Below the pieces are notes generated by a model that saw only the letters and a list, made by a program, of their open reading frames with translations, searched no databases and was not told the DNA's origin. The translations under genes were made by a program, and so were the position numbers. Of a stretch of DNA of 64,000 nt, positions 17,397 to 26,596 are shown piece after piece (positions within the stretch are counted from its first letter, which is position 1; every line of letters begins with the position of its first letter). Source of the stretch: Desulfobacteraceae bacterium (GTDB lineage Bacteria; Desulfobacterota; Desulfobacteria; Desulfobacterales; Desulfosarcinaceae); contig JAAERL010000131.1 in assembly GCA_024230435.1 (NCBI GenBank), positions 1 through 64,000 on the forward strand. Reading direction: 5' to 3'.

Positions 17397-17977
17397 AAAA
17401 ACTACCTATTAAATTGCCGCTTAAATTGCCGCAAATCAAGATTCCGCCGTTTTTTAACCAACTGCAGAAACGCGATAGACTCGCTATTATCTGCGCTGCT
17501 ACGGCGATAGGTGTTTTTATTATCGCCAAGCTGATGATTTTTCCAATTTTCGGTAATCTGAACAGCAAGCACAGCCTGATTAAATCTAAAAGGCAACAGC
17601 TTGTGCAAATGTATTCCCTGAAAGCCGAAGCCGGGGCCCTTTCCAAAAGCAGCAGCAACATCAAGCAAGAGCTTAAAAATCGCCCCAAGGGCTTTACCCT
17701 GTTTTCTTTTTTGGACGACCTTGCGGGAAAAACAGGTATAAAATCAAACATTGTCTCCATGAAACCATCCAACACCCAACTGAAAAACAGCTCCTATGTC
17801 TTGTCAATGGTGGAGATAAAAGTGCAATCCGTGACGATGGAGCAATTGGTCAATTTTTTGCACGGAGTGGAAAATTCACGTGAGCGAATGTGGGTCAGAA
17901 GTATGACTATTACCAAAAGAACCAAGAACCAAGGGTTGATTAGTTCAATCTTAAAGGTAGAGACCTATCAGTTATAA
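17393..17977 (+). CDS. gspM: Type II secretion protein GspM
   Basis: The 194-residue bitopic protein has a basic cytoplasmic N-terminus rich in KLPLKLP, one transmembrane helix (about 25-45), a short coiled coil and a periplasmic ferredoxin-like domain. It pairs with GspL, whose stop it overlaps by ATGA. Identification rests on topology and operon position more than on sequence motifs. Confidence 0.82.
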   Translation: MKKLPIKLPLKLPQIKIPPFFNQLQKRDRLAIICAATAIGVFIIAKLMIFPIFGNLNSKHSLIKSKRQQLVQMYSLKAEAGALSKSSSNIKQELKNRPKGFTLFSFLDDLAGKTGIKSNIVSMKPSNTQLKNSSYVLSMVEIKVQSVTMEQLVNFLHGVENSRERMWVRSMTITKRTKNQGLISSILKVETYQL

Positions 17978-17980
17978 ACT

Positions 17981-18850
17981 ATGAAGATCACTGGAAAAAT
18001 ATTTCTATACATTACTTGGACCATAGCAGCGCTCCTTATTTTCCTGTATCTGCGTTTTCCATCTGACCTGGTAAAGGATATCGTCATTGGTAAATTTTCC
18101 CAAACCCAGTCCGGTCTGGCCATTAAAACCCAAAAAATACAGCCAGCCATACCATTTGGGCTGAGCTTTAAACCTCTTGATCTTTACTACGAAGATTTCA
18201 AGATGTTATCAACACCCCGCTTTAAAGTGTCATCCGGACTGCTGTCACTTGTCAGCGAACAAAAAAACATTGATTTCAGCGCCCCGATCAGCTCTGGTGG
18301 TCTGATCGGCCGGGTGGAATTGAGCACCGGCTCCAAGCGGCCTCATTCAAAATTAACCTTGAGTATCAACAATGTGCCCATGGAAGAATTGGCCGTATTC
18401 AATCAATGGCCGGCATATTTACCCGGAGGGGAAATCAACGCGCACATCAACTATGACAGCAAAAAAGGAAGCGGTGGAACAACATATGTAAAATTAGATA
18501 GCAGTAATGCAAAAATCAGTTTTAATCCGCCCATCATGGGCCTTAAACAACTTGATTTCTCACAGCTTGAAGCGGAGATGACCATTACGCCGCGAATCCT
18601 GCAAATCAGAAGAGGCGAAGCCGGTGGCGCTCAAATCGATGCCCGAATCAGTGGCTCCATCATCTTTCAAGAACCTATAGAAGAGAGCCGAGTGACCTTG
18701 TCCTGCACAATAAAACCCCAGCCCACTTTTCTGGATCTACATAAAAACGACGTGATTGGCAGTTTTTTGGCCTCCGAAAGCGCCAAGAAAAGAGGTATCG
18801 TAGTGCGAATTACAGGAACACTTGCCAATCCTAAATATGTGACGCGGTAA
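17981..18850 (+). CDS. gspN: Type II secretion protein GspN
   Basis: The 289-residue protein has one N-terminal transmembrane helix and a periplasmic beta-rich region typical of the GspN/AsmA-like family found in delta-proteobacterial and some other type II clusters. It contains GGLIGRVELSTGS and a LPGGEINAHINY segment. Its role in secretion is poorly defined. It lies three bases after gspM and five before gspC. Confidence 0.8.
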   Translation: MKITGKIFLYITWTIAALLIFLYLRFPSDLVKDIVIGKFSQTQSGLAIKTQKIQPAIPFGLSFKPLDLYYEDFKMLSTPRFKVSSGLLSLVSEQKNIDFSAPISSGGLIGRVELSTGSKRPHSKLTLSINNVPMEELAVFNQWPAYLPGGEINAHINYDSKKGSGGTTYVKLDSSNAKISFNPPIMGLKQLDFSQLEAEMTITPRILQIRRGEAGGAQIDARISGSIIFQEPIEESRVTLSCTIKPQPTFLDLHKNDVIGSFLASESAKKRGIVVRITGTLANPKYVTR

Positions 18851-18854
18851 AATT

Positions 18855-19760
18855 ATGAGTATTCATCGAATCGTCTTAATAGTAAATTTGATGCTGCTGA
18901 CCGGCAGTGCATATTCAGCAGTAGGTCTGACCTATCGAATCATTGAGGCATCGATTGGTCAATCTGCCGTGCAACAACCGGCGCAAGCCGAAAAAACGGC
19001 CGTTTCACAGAAAAAACGCCCTAAAAGATTGACCATCAGCCACTATAGACCCATTGTAGAGCGGAATTTGTTCAAAACAAAGAAGGGTAATGCAAAACCA
19101 GTTCTACCAGACCCTGAGGAACTTGAAGAAACAAAACTTGATTTAAAATTATGGGGAACCGTATCCGGCCTGAAAAAAAGAACCTACGCCGTTATTGCGG
19201 ACAACAAAAACCGCAAACAGAATCTTTACCGCGAAGGCGAGAGCATCCAAAACGCAAAAATAAAATCCATCCTTCGTGAAAAAGTTATATTAAGTGTAAA
19301 CGGTAAGGATGAAATCCTTGCCATGGAAAAACTCGATAACGGAAAAGGCCAGTCCGGCAATGACCGATCGTCACAAAGCCAGAGCTCCAGATACAGGTCA
19401 GGCAGGGACTCTGGGCGCCGAGACCGCCCATTGACCAGAACCCAACGGGTTTCCTTGCGCCGCAGTATGATTGACAATGCCATGCAGGATGTATCCTCGC
19501 TTATGACGCAAATCACCATAAAACCCCATTCCGAGAACGGCCAAACAGCGGGCCTGGCCCTGGAAAACATCAAGCCCAACTCCATTTTCCGCCGCATGGG
19601 CTTACGCAATGGCGATATTCTCAAAGGCATTGACGGGCAGCAAATCGAATCTGTGGATGATGCCCTGAAATTATATCAAAGTTTGAAAGAGGCCTCCAAC
19701 GCAAACGTACAAATCGAGCGAAGGGGCCAGGAACGCACAATTAATTACAACATAAGATAG
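18855..19760 (+). CDS. gspC: Type II secretion protein GspC with C-terminal PDZ domain
   Basis: GspC connects the inner-membrane platform to the secretin and helps recruit substrates. The 301 residues have an N-terminal transmembrane helix, the homology region (HYRPIVERNLFKTK to about residue 155), a basic Ser/Arg/Gln linker, and a C-terminal PDZ domain (about 215-300) with FRRMGLRNGDILKGIDGQ. In this cluster gspC follows gspN and directly precedes gspD, unlike the enterobacterial C-D-E-F order. Confidence 0.9.
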   Translation: MSIHRIVLIVNLMLLTGSAYSAVGLTYRIIEASIGQSAVQQPAQAEKTAVSQKKRPKRLTISHYRPIVERNLFKTKKGNAKPVLPDPEELEETKLDLKLWGTVSGLKKRTYAVIADNKNRKQNLYREGESIQNAKIKSILREKVILSVNGKDEILAMEKLDNGKGQSGNDRSSQSQSSRYRSGRDSGRRDRPLTRTQRVSLRRSMIDNAMQDVSSLMTQITIKPHSENGQTAGLALENIKPNSIFRRMGLRNGDILKGIDGQQIESVDDALKLYQSLKEASNANVQIERRGQERTINYNIR

Positions 19761-19801
19761 GGGGGGTCGTGAAAGATGCAAATCACCCAATCTTGCATTG
19801 T

Positions 19802-19880
19802 TTTGAATCCTTTTCGTTGGCTGCCCAAAAAGCGCAGACACAATTGTATACAGTCTTTGCCGCGCCTTGGAAACGAATCC
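19802..19880 (-). repeat. Degenerate intergenic repeat, family A, copy 3
   Basis: Read on the minus strand it begins GGATTCGTTTCCAAGGCGCGGCAAAG in pieces and contains TCTGCGCTTTTTGGGC. The words match CGTATTCAAGGCGCG-CAAAG of the copies at 12-90 and 32961-33025, with more divergence. It fills much of the 225-base gap between gspC and gspD. Confidence 0.35.
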
Positions 19881-19985
19881 AATTTCGATGCTCTATCGGA
19901 TTATTAGCAGCTTTCGTGACAATAATTATAAAATTTTTCGGTTGACGGTACTAAGTACTAAAAATACTAAAAGGACGAAATAAAA

Positions 19986-22514
19986 GTGAATCGATTTAAC
20001 CCAAATGACACCATTGGAAACAACATGGCGCCATTTAAGAACCGAAAGGATTCACAATATTTTCGGAGATTGAGACGAAGACCCATGCTGAACGCTACTC
20101 GCTACCATATGATTATTGCAGGAATCCTAACTTGGATTATTTTTTCAACCCTTGCTGTGCAACCTGTTATTGCCACAGAAAAAAAATCTAGTCTAACTGG
20201 AAATATGTCACCGGAGCAGTTGGTTTCGATTGATTTTAACAACGTTGATATAGCTGTTTTTATAAAATTTATCAGCGATTTGACTCAAAAGAACTTTGTA
20301 ATCGATGATCGTGTGAAAGGCAAAGTATCGATCATTTCACCCGGGAAAATCACGGTTTCAGAAGCTTACGCGGTATTTGAGTCGGTGTTGGAAGTTCATG
20401 GGTACGCGGCCATACCATCAGGGGAAATCATAAAAATCGTCACCTCGCCCGATGCCAGGAGCAAAAGTATCAAAACTCGCCTCAAACGCGAAACCGGCGC
20501 CGACATAGATTCCATTGTCACTCAAATCATCCCCTTGCGATTTGCAAATCCTGATGATATCAAACGATTATTTACCCCGCTGGTTTCCAAAAACAGTGTC
20601 ATTCTTTCTTATGCGCCAACCAACACCTTGATCATTACGGACGTACAATCGAACATAAACCGGCTGCTTCACATCCTTAAAACCATCGATGTTATTGGTG
20701 TCGGGCAACAAATCAATATTATTCCGGTGGAATACGCAGACGCATCCAACCTCGTCAACTTACTCAAATCCATTTTTACATCTTCTTCAACACGTAAAGG
20801 CCGTACCAGCAGCAAAATAACATTCGTGGCGGATGAACGCACCAATGTCATCATTGTTCTGGCAAGCGAAGCCGAAGCCGAAAATATCAGAAAACTGGTG
20901 ACCAGCCTGGACAAGGAAACCCCCAAAGGGCAAGGAAAAATTCATGTTTATTACCTCAAGCACGCTTCGGCTGAAGATCTGGCCAAAGTGCTACAGGCAA
21001 TTCCAGCAAAATCGAGCAGCAGCAAGAAAAAAGGCGGCAAGGAAACAGCTCCAGTTGTTTCCGGCGATGTGCGCATCACACCGGATATAGCCACAAACAG
21101 CCTGGTGATCATGGGCGAACAGCAAGATTATTTCACGTTGGAAAAAATTATCAAAAAAATCGACATCCCGCGGGCCATGGTATACATCGAAGCTCTGATC
21201 ATGGAGGTAAACATCGAAAAAGATTTCAAATTGGGCACGCAATGGGCCGTCGGCAGCGAAACGTCTTTCGATGGCAAGGATATGCTCTACGGCGGCGGTT
21301 GGGGCGGAAGCACGCTCGACACCGATGAAGGCTTTTCTAATATAACGGGTGCTTCTAACCTCCTGCCCGGCGGCATGTCTATGGGGATTTTTGGCGAATT
21401 TCTTGAAATTTCGGGCGTTGCATTCCCATCCATTGGGGCAATCGTCCAGGCCTACAAAAAAGATAGTGATATCAGCATCCTGTCAACACCTCAGATTCTT
21501 ACCACCGACAACCAGGAAGCAACAATATATGTAGGTAGCAATATCCCTTTCCAAACCCAGGCGGGCATAACCTCGTCATCCGACACATCCTACAATACTT
21601 ATGAATACAGGGATGTGGGTAAAACCCTTGTCATAACCCCGACGATCAGCCAGGATCGCATGGTCAAACTTAATATTGCCCTGGAAGTCCAGGAGATCGA
21701 TGACGTAACAAACAACCGGCCGACGACACTTAAACGGACAATCGAAACCACCGCCATTGTCAAAGACAAAAACACCATCGTACTGGGCGGCCTTATTGAT
21801 AGTAAAGACGAAATAGCCGACTACAAGGTGCCGTGTCTGGGCGACATTCCCGGATTGGGATGGCTGTTCCGGTCCATGGACAAAGGAAATAAAAAAACAA
21901 ATCTTTACATCTTTCTCACGCCCAGGGTGATTCAACAACCTAGTGAGGCCAGCTTGGTGTCCAAGACAAAACGTGAACAAATTGAGAGGTTGCGGGAACA
22001 AAAAATCAAGCTCTACGAAAAGAAAAAAAGAAAATCTGAAAAAGTTTATGAACCTGCCCCCACAAAATCGTCTTTAAAATTGGAAGATGAAAATATTGAT
22101 GAGGATAAGGATGTTAGTAACGTGTCCGGTGAACCACTTGAAAACGAAGTATCCGAATCCGAACCGGCCGGCACTTCGCTCTCCGAAGCCCAAGGCGGAC
22201 TGCAACATCAAAATCTTGAAAATCAGGATGCTGCGGCCGATACCTTGGAACCCGATCCCATATTCTCTGCTTCGGGATCAGACGATGAAGGTTTCACGAT
22301 CCAAGTAGGATCTTTTCGAAGCTCCTCGATCGCAGACGATACGTTACAAAAGATTACTCAATTAGGCTTTACCGCGTATACGATCCGGGATGAGGGGAAC
22401 AACGGCATATGGTACCGCTTGCGCGTTGGATATTATAGAGACAGCAAAGAGGCCCACACTACATTAACAAAATTGCGCAAGCATGATTTCGACCCAATTT
22501 TAATTAAACTATAA
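19986..22514 (+). CDS. gspD: Type II secretin GspD with C-terminal SPOR domain
   Basis: GspD forms the outer-membrane channel. The 842 residues have a signal segment (hydrophobic about 44-62), the N0-N3 ring-building domains (about 70-400), and the secretin core with NIPFQTQAGITSS, VGKTLVITPTIS and the final IFLTPRVI. After a charged linker, residues about 765-842 form a SPOR domain (FTIQVGSFRSSS and WYRLRVGYYRD), a fold that binds peptidoglycan strands lacking stem peptides. SPOR is not a usual secretin part. The start is GTG with AAGGA upstream; the ATG at 20085 would give a shorter, more ordinary signal peptide and is a real alternative. Confidence 0.93.
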   Translation: MNRFNPNDTIGNNMAPFKNRKDSQYFRRLRRRPMLNATRYHMIIAGILTWIIFSTLAVQPVIATEKKSSLTGNMSPEQLVSIDFNNVDIAVFIKFISDLTQKNFVIDDRVKGKVSIISPGKITVSEAYAVFESVLEVHGYAAIPSGEIIKIVTSPDARSKSIKTRLKRETGADIDSIVTQIIPLRFANPDDIKRLFTPLVSKNSVILSYAPTNTLIITDVQSNINRLLHILKTIDVIGVGQQINIIPVEYADASNLVNLLKSIFTSSSTRKGRTSSKITFVADERTNVIIVLASEAEAENIRKLVTSLDKETPKGQGKIHVYYLKHASAEDLAKVLQAIPAKSSSSKKKGGKETAPVVSGDVRITPDIATNSLVIMGEQQDYFTLEKIIKKIDIPRAMVYIEALIMEVNIEKDFKLGTQWAVGSETSFDGKDMLYGGGWGGSTLDTDEGFSNITGASNLLPGGMSMGIFGEFLEISGVAFPSIGAIVQAYKKDSDISILSTPQILTTDNQEATIYVGSNIPFQTQAGITSSSDTSYNTYEYRDVGKTLVITPTISQDRMVKLNIALEVQEIDDVTNNRPTTLKRTIETTAIVKDKNTIVLGGLIDSKDEIADYKVPCLGDIPGLGWLFRSMDKGNKKTNLYIFLTPRVIQQPSEASLVSKTKREQIERLREQKIKLYEKKKRKSEKVYEPAPTKSSLKLEDENIDEDKDVSNVSGEPLENEVSESEPAGTSLSEAQGGLQHQNLENQDAAADTLEPDPIFSASGSDDEGFTIQVGSFRSSSIADDTLQKITQLGFTAYTIRDEGNNGIWYRLRVGYYRDSKEAHTTLTKLRKHDFDPILIKL

Positions 22515-22518
22515 TGCT

Positions 22519-24249
22519 ATGGAACTAAGCCATATTTTAAAAAAACGATTCGGCGTCACGGACGAAGCCATTGCACAAGCGCAGCATATTCTGCATGAAA
22601 AAGGCGGCCGTTTGGGCGATATCCTCATTGAACGCAAGGCCCTGACAGAAACGCAACTGCTTGAAGCCATCAGCATGCAATATGAAATTCCCTTTTGGCC
22701 CGAGCTTCCCATGGAAACCATAGGAAACAGTTTTTCTAAAAGAATATCCATTCAGTACCTGAAACGTTACAATATGGTACCGTTGGCTGTCGCCAATCCG
22801 GCAAGGGGCCCTTCGGAAAACGAAAATAACGGTTCTTCTTCAGAGCCGGTTTATGTCATTGCCGTCAATGATCCCAGTAATCTAAACGAAGTGGATGACC
22901 TTGCGCAATTGCTTGAAATAGACGATCACAAGCTTGTTTTGTCCTCCAAAAAATCCATCATGGCCGCCATCAACCTTGCTTTCGACCTGGCCAAGGATTC
23001 GGCCGAACAATTGGTTCAGGATATGGAAGAAGACGAAACCGATATCATCAGTGAAATAGAAGAATCCGCCGATCTTCTTGAAGACACGAGCGATGCGCCC
23101 ATTATCAAGCTGGTGAATCATATTTTATCTCAATCGATCAAGGCGCGCGCCAGTGACATCCATATTGAACCCTACCAGGACAGTTTTAAGGTACGATACC
23201 GGATAGATGGCATTTTATACGACCTGCTTTCGCCTCCAAAATGGATTCAACCCGCTCTGACTTCGCGTATCAAGGTTATGGCCAAGCTTAATATTGCTGA
23301 AAAACGCCTCCCCCAGGACGGCCGTTTTGAAGTAAAAATCGGTGATCAAAAAATCGATGTCCGTGTCTCAACCTTACCCATCACTTTCGGGGAAAGGGTT
23401 GTAATGCGCTTGCTCAGCAAAAGCGGTTCCATCCTTGAGATGAAAGAGCTCGGCATTCCGAGAAAAAAACATAGACAAGTTGACCAGCTTGTCCGGGCGC
23501 CCAACGGTATCATATTAGTGACAGGTCCCACAGGAAGCGGTAAAACAACGACATTATATTCAATTCTATCGTCAATTAACACGCCCGATATCAATATCAT
23601 CACGATCGAAGACCCGGTTGAATACCAATTGAGGGGAATCGGCCAGATACAGGTAAATCCGAAAATTGAGCTGACATTTGCACGGGGATTAAGGTCCATT
23701 GTCCGCCAAGACCCCGATGTTATTCTCGTAGGTGAAATCCGGGATAAAGAAACAGCCGAAATCGCAGTACAGTCCGCTCTCACCGGCCACTTGGTCTTCT
23801 CAACGCTGCATACCAACGATTCGGCAAGCGCCATAACGCGAATGGTCGACATCGGTGTCGAGCCCTTTCTAATTTCCTCTTCTGTTCTGGCGGTTATAGC
23901 GCAGCGTTTGGTCCGCGTTTTATGTGAGCACTGCAAAGAAGGCTACAAGCCGGACATGACAGTTCAGGCGCTGGGAATTCGGCCCGACCGGGTATCAAAA
24001 TATACCTTCTATCGCGCTAAAGGCTGTGATCAATGCAACAATACAGGCTATCGCGGACGTATCGGCATCTACGAAATTCTGATAATGAACAGCAAGCTCA
24101 AAGCCATGATACAGCATACGTTTGATGCTTTTCAAATTAAACAGGAAGCATTGAAAAGCGGTTTGGTCACCTTGCGAAGAGATGGTATCGAAAAAGTTCT
24201 CAATGGCATAACCACCATTGAAGAAGTTGTTCGGGTTACGCAAAAATAA
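22519..24249 (+). CDS. gspE: Type II secretion ATPase GspE
   Basis: GspE is the cytoplasmic ATPase that powers pseudopilus assembly. The 576 residues start with an MshEN/N1E region that binds GspL, then the ATPase core with Walker A GPTGSGKTTTLYS, the Asp box ITIEDPVEYQ, Walker B VILVGEIRDKET and the His box HLVFSTLHTND. A four-Cys zinc element (CEHC ... CDQC) sits in the C-terminal third, as in GspE. It begins four bases after the gspD stop, which ends the gsp cluster. No prepilin peptidase (gspO) gene is in the window. Confidence 0.97.
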   Translation: MELSHILKKRFGVTDEAIAQAQHILHEKGGRLGDILIERKALTETQLLEAISMQYEIPFWPELPMETIGNSFSKRISIQYLKRYNMVPLAVANPARGPSENENNGSSSEPVYVIAVNDPSNLNEVDDLAQLLEIDDHKLVLSSKKSIMAAINLAFDLAKDSAEQLVQDMEEDETDIISEIEESADLLEDTSDAPIIKLVNHILSQSIKARASDIHIEPYQDSFKVRYRIDGILYDLLSPPKWIQPALTSRIKVMAKLNIAEKRLPQDGRFEVKIGDQKIDVRVSTLPITFGERVVMRLLSKSGSILEMKELGIPRKKHRQVDQLVRAPNGIILVTGPTGSGKTTTLYSILSSINTPDINIITIEDPVEYQLRGIGQIQVNPKIELTFARGLRSIVRQDPDVILVGEIRDKETAEIAVQSALTGHLVFSTLHTNDSASAITRMVDIGVEPFLISSSVLAVIAQRLVRVLCEHCKEGYKPDMTVQALGIRPDRVSKYTFYRAKGCDQCNNTGYRGRIGIYEILIMNSKLKAMIQHTFDAFQIKQEALKSGLVTLRRDGIEKVLNGITTIEEVVRVTQK

Positions 24250-24282
24250 AGGTTTATAAGAGGGTATCCATTAGGGCGTCAT

Positions 24283-24672
24283 ATGACCAATCAATTTACA
24301 CGAATATGCATAGGCTTGTTCATCTTATTTACTATTGGCTTTATCGATAATGATGCACGGGCGCAATCACCGGTTGAAAAACAAAAAGCAGACAACACGC
24401 ACAGCAATAAAATTCAAGGCCCTCTTGATTTTTATCAAAAGATCATCTCTGCCGCGGATGGGGATCGTTGCCCCATGTACCCGAGTTGTTCAAGCTATGC
24501 CAAAGCGGCTGTTGAAAAACATGGGATTTTAAAGGGCTGGATTCTTGCCTGTGACCGGCTTATGCGCTGTGGGCATGATGAAGCACGTCATGCCAGGCCA
24601 ATAAAGATAAAAGGGGTACCCCATATTTTCGACCCACTTGAAGCCAATACCTTTTGGTGGGAAAATCAATAA
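24283..24672 (+). CDS. YidD-family protein with an N-terminal signal or anchor segment
   Basis: YidD proteins are small factors thought to help YidC-dependent membrane insertion. The 129 residues comprise a hydrophobic N-terminal segment (about 8-24) ending in an Ala-rich site, and a YidD domain with CPMYPSCSSYAKAAV and HGILKGWILACDRLMRC. Standard YidD is about 70-85 residues, cytoplasmic, and sits between rnpA and yidC; this copy is longer, carries a signal or anchor, and follows a type II operon, so it is probably a paralogue with a different job. Confidence 0.8.
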   Translation: MTNQFTRICIGLFILFTIGFIDNDARAQSPVEKQKADNTHSNKIQGPLDFYQKIISAADGDRCPMYPSCSSYAKAAVEKHGILKGWILACDRLMRCGHDEARHARPIKIKGVPHIFDPLEANTFWWENQ

Positions 24673-24717
24673 AATGCCATTGTTCTTTTTAAACGGAATT
24701 AAAAACAATGGCATTTT
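24671..24717 (+). promoter_or_regulatory. Perfect 14-bp inverted repeat over the start codon of the TPR gene
   Basis: AAAATGCCATTGTT (24671-24684) and AACAATGGCATTTT (24704-24717) are perfect complements around a 19-base loop, followed by GCTTTTTGCG. It lies at the stop of the YidD-like gene and its left arm contains the ATG of the next gene. It could act as a weak terminator, or hide the start codon and so control translation. Confidence 0.6.
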
Positions 24718-25612
24718 GCTTTTTGCGCTCTTTTTTACAGCAGCTGCGCCCCTGTGTGCATGGGGCTTAACCATAGAGCCGGGCAAACAGATACAATACG
24801 CAGACAAGTTATTCAATGATGGTCAATTCCAGCGAGCAGCCGAAGAATACCAGAAATTTACATTTTTCTTTCCCAAGTCTTCCCAAAAACGCGCAATTGC
24901 ATTAAAAGCAGGCAAAGCGTTTTTCAGGGCGGGTGATATCAACAACGCCCTGAGGCAATTTAAAGCGTTGACCAATGGTGCAAAGTTAGACGATATTGCT
25001 GTGAGCAGCTACTTTATGCTGACACAATGCTACCTGAAAACCGGAATGCCCAATCAGGCCATTGTCCCAATGCATAACCTGATCACGTTAACAAAAAGCC
25101 GGGAGATAAAAGATAAAGCTTATTTTCAATTAGGATGGATTCATATTGAGCAAACCGATTGGACCCAAGCCAAGCTTGCTTTTGATAAAATATCCCCTTA
25201 TAGTACGTTACCTGTTGCCCGATTGCAGAAAGCACTTTCTGAAAGCGCCGGCCTTGCCCTAAAAAGTCCCGCCCTGGCGGGAGCTTTGTCCATTGTTCCA
25301 GGCGCGGGGCAACTTTATTGTGAACGTTATAAAGATGCCCTGGTGGCATTTATTCTGAACACAGGACTTATCTGGGCGGCGGTGGATGCTTTTGAAGATG
25401 AACATTACGCGCTGGGAGGGCTTTTATCCATAACAGCATCCGGTTTTTACGCAGGCAATATATACAGCGCCACCTCCAGCGCCCATAAATACAATCAAAA
25501 ACAAAAGAACACTTTTATTGATCGACTCAAGCATAACCTCTCGTTTCGGCTTTTGCCGGCGCAGGGCTTTGAGACAAAAGGCTATATGATACAGGTTGCC
25601 TTGCGCTTTTAA
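24674..25612 (+). CDS. TPR-repeat protein with C-terminal membrane segments
   Basis: The 312-residue protein has a signal segment, four or so tetratricopeptide-like helix pairs (about residues 35-185; for example FNDGQFQRAAEEYQKF), and a hydrophobic C-terminal part with SIVPGAGQLYCERYKDA and two Gly/Ala-rich membrane segments, like the DUF5683-type family. It probably sits in the envelope and binds a partner through the TPR part; the function is unknown. The ATG at 24674 is inside a strong hairpin; a TTG at 24638 inside the previous gene is the alternative. Confidence 0.72.
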   Translation: MPLFFLNGIKNNGILLFALFFTAAAPLCAWGLTIEPGKQIQYADKLFNDGQFQRAAEEYQKFTFFFPKSSQKRAIALKAGKAFFRAGDINNALRQFKALTNGAKLDDIAVSSYFMLTQCYLKTGMPNQAIVPMHNLITLTKSREIKDKAYFQLGWIHIEQTDWTQAKLAFDKISPYSTLPVARLQKALSESAGLALKSPALAGALSIVPGAGQLYCERYKDALVAFILNTGLIWAAVDAFEDEHYALGGLLSITASGFYAGNIYSATSSAHKYNQKQKNTFIDRLKHNLSFRLLPAQGFETKGYMIQVALRF

Positions 25613-25621
25613 GAAGAAGTG

Positions 25622-26587
25622 ATGCTCAAGCGTATTTTAAAAATTATATTTTTGTTAATTATTTTCATGTCAACAGCAGGTATCAGCACTTACCTGACAA
25701 TTCACCTTCTGATTCGCAGCAAAGATACGGTTGTTGTACCTGATCTGCAAAACAAGCAAATCGTATATGCCCTTGAGTTGCTGACCGAGATGGGACTGAA
25801 CACCAAAGTCAAGGGGTCGGAATACAGCGCCAGCGTCCCGAAGCATTATATTATTTACCAGGATCCGCCGTCAGGATCTGAAATAAAAAAAGGCCGGGAT
25901 GTTCGTCTTGTCCTTTCAAAAGGCGCAAGATCTGTCATCATTCCCAATCTTGTAGGCATGGGTGCGCCCCAGGCGCGTATTCTTCTTGAAGAAAATGGTC
26001 TCGTGCCCGGAAAAATCAGTTATATCTCAAATGGAAATTATTTCCGTGATGAAATTATGTCACACTATCCGCCATCAGGAAAAAGCGTTTTCAGGCAAAG
26101 CGCAATCGACCTGTTAATAAGTCTGGGCGCGGCGCCAATGTGGATTGAAATGCTGGATTTAATCGAATTGAATTTAAACCAGGCGATCACCAAGCTGGAA
26201 AGCAATAATCTGGCATTGGGAAATATCAGGTTCGCAGAGGATTTAACAGCGACTATGGATACTGTGACGGCCCACACACCAAGCGCAGGCTACCCTGTAC
26301 TGCCGGGTTCGGAAATAGAATTGACCGTAAACCGCAGGGCCTCAAGTCAAGCAGCCAAACGCCGGGCAAAAAATCAACTGTTCCGGTATCGTCTGGCGGC
26401 CGGTTTTTTAAACCATTCTGTCCGTATTCAATTTAAACACAAAGAGTATACTCTTGACCTTTATCATGCCTTTTTAAAACCCAATAAGGAAATTTGGATA
26501 GCAATACCTAACCAGGAGCCATCAACTATTTTTCTATACCTTGATGATGAACTGTTTAGCACAAAACATTTTGGAGCACTGGAGTAA
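25622..26587 (+). CDS. Stand-alone PASTA-domain membrane protein
   Basis: The 321 residues have one N-terminal transmembrane helix (about 5-28) followed by three PASTA-like repeats (about 40-98, 105-168 and 175-235), for example VVVPDLQNKQIVYALELL and VIIPNLVGMGAPQARILL. A basic C-terminal domain follows. PASTA repeats bind peptidoglycan fragments or sense wall state in Ser/Thr kinases and PBPs, but there is no kinase or transpeptidase domain here. A GTG one codon upstream (25619) could also start it. It precedes rpe by nine bases. Confidence 0.82.
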   Translation: MLKRILKIIFLLIIFMSTAGISTYLTIHLLIRSKDTVVVPDLQNKQIVYALELLTEMGLNTKVKGSEYSASVPKHYIIYQDPPSGSEIKKGRDVRLVLSKGARSVIIPNLVGMGAPQARILLEENGLVPGKISYISNGNYFRDEIMSHYPPSGKSVFRQSAIDLLISLGAAPMWIEMLDLIELNLNQAITKLESNNLALGNIRFAEDLTATMDTVTAHTPSAGYPVLPGSEIELTVNRRASSQAAKRRAKNQLFRYRLAAGFLNHSVRIQFKHKEYTLDLYHAFLKPNKEIWIAIPNQEPSTIFLYLDDELFSTKHFGALE

Positions 26588-26596
26588 AAAAAAAAA

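Noticed and set aside
19942-19970. TTGACG-N17-TACTAA as a gspD promoter
   Set aside because: The transcript would start after the apparent Shine-Dalgarno of the GTG start, so it cannot serve that start. It could work only for the ATG at 20085.
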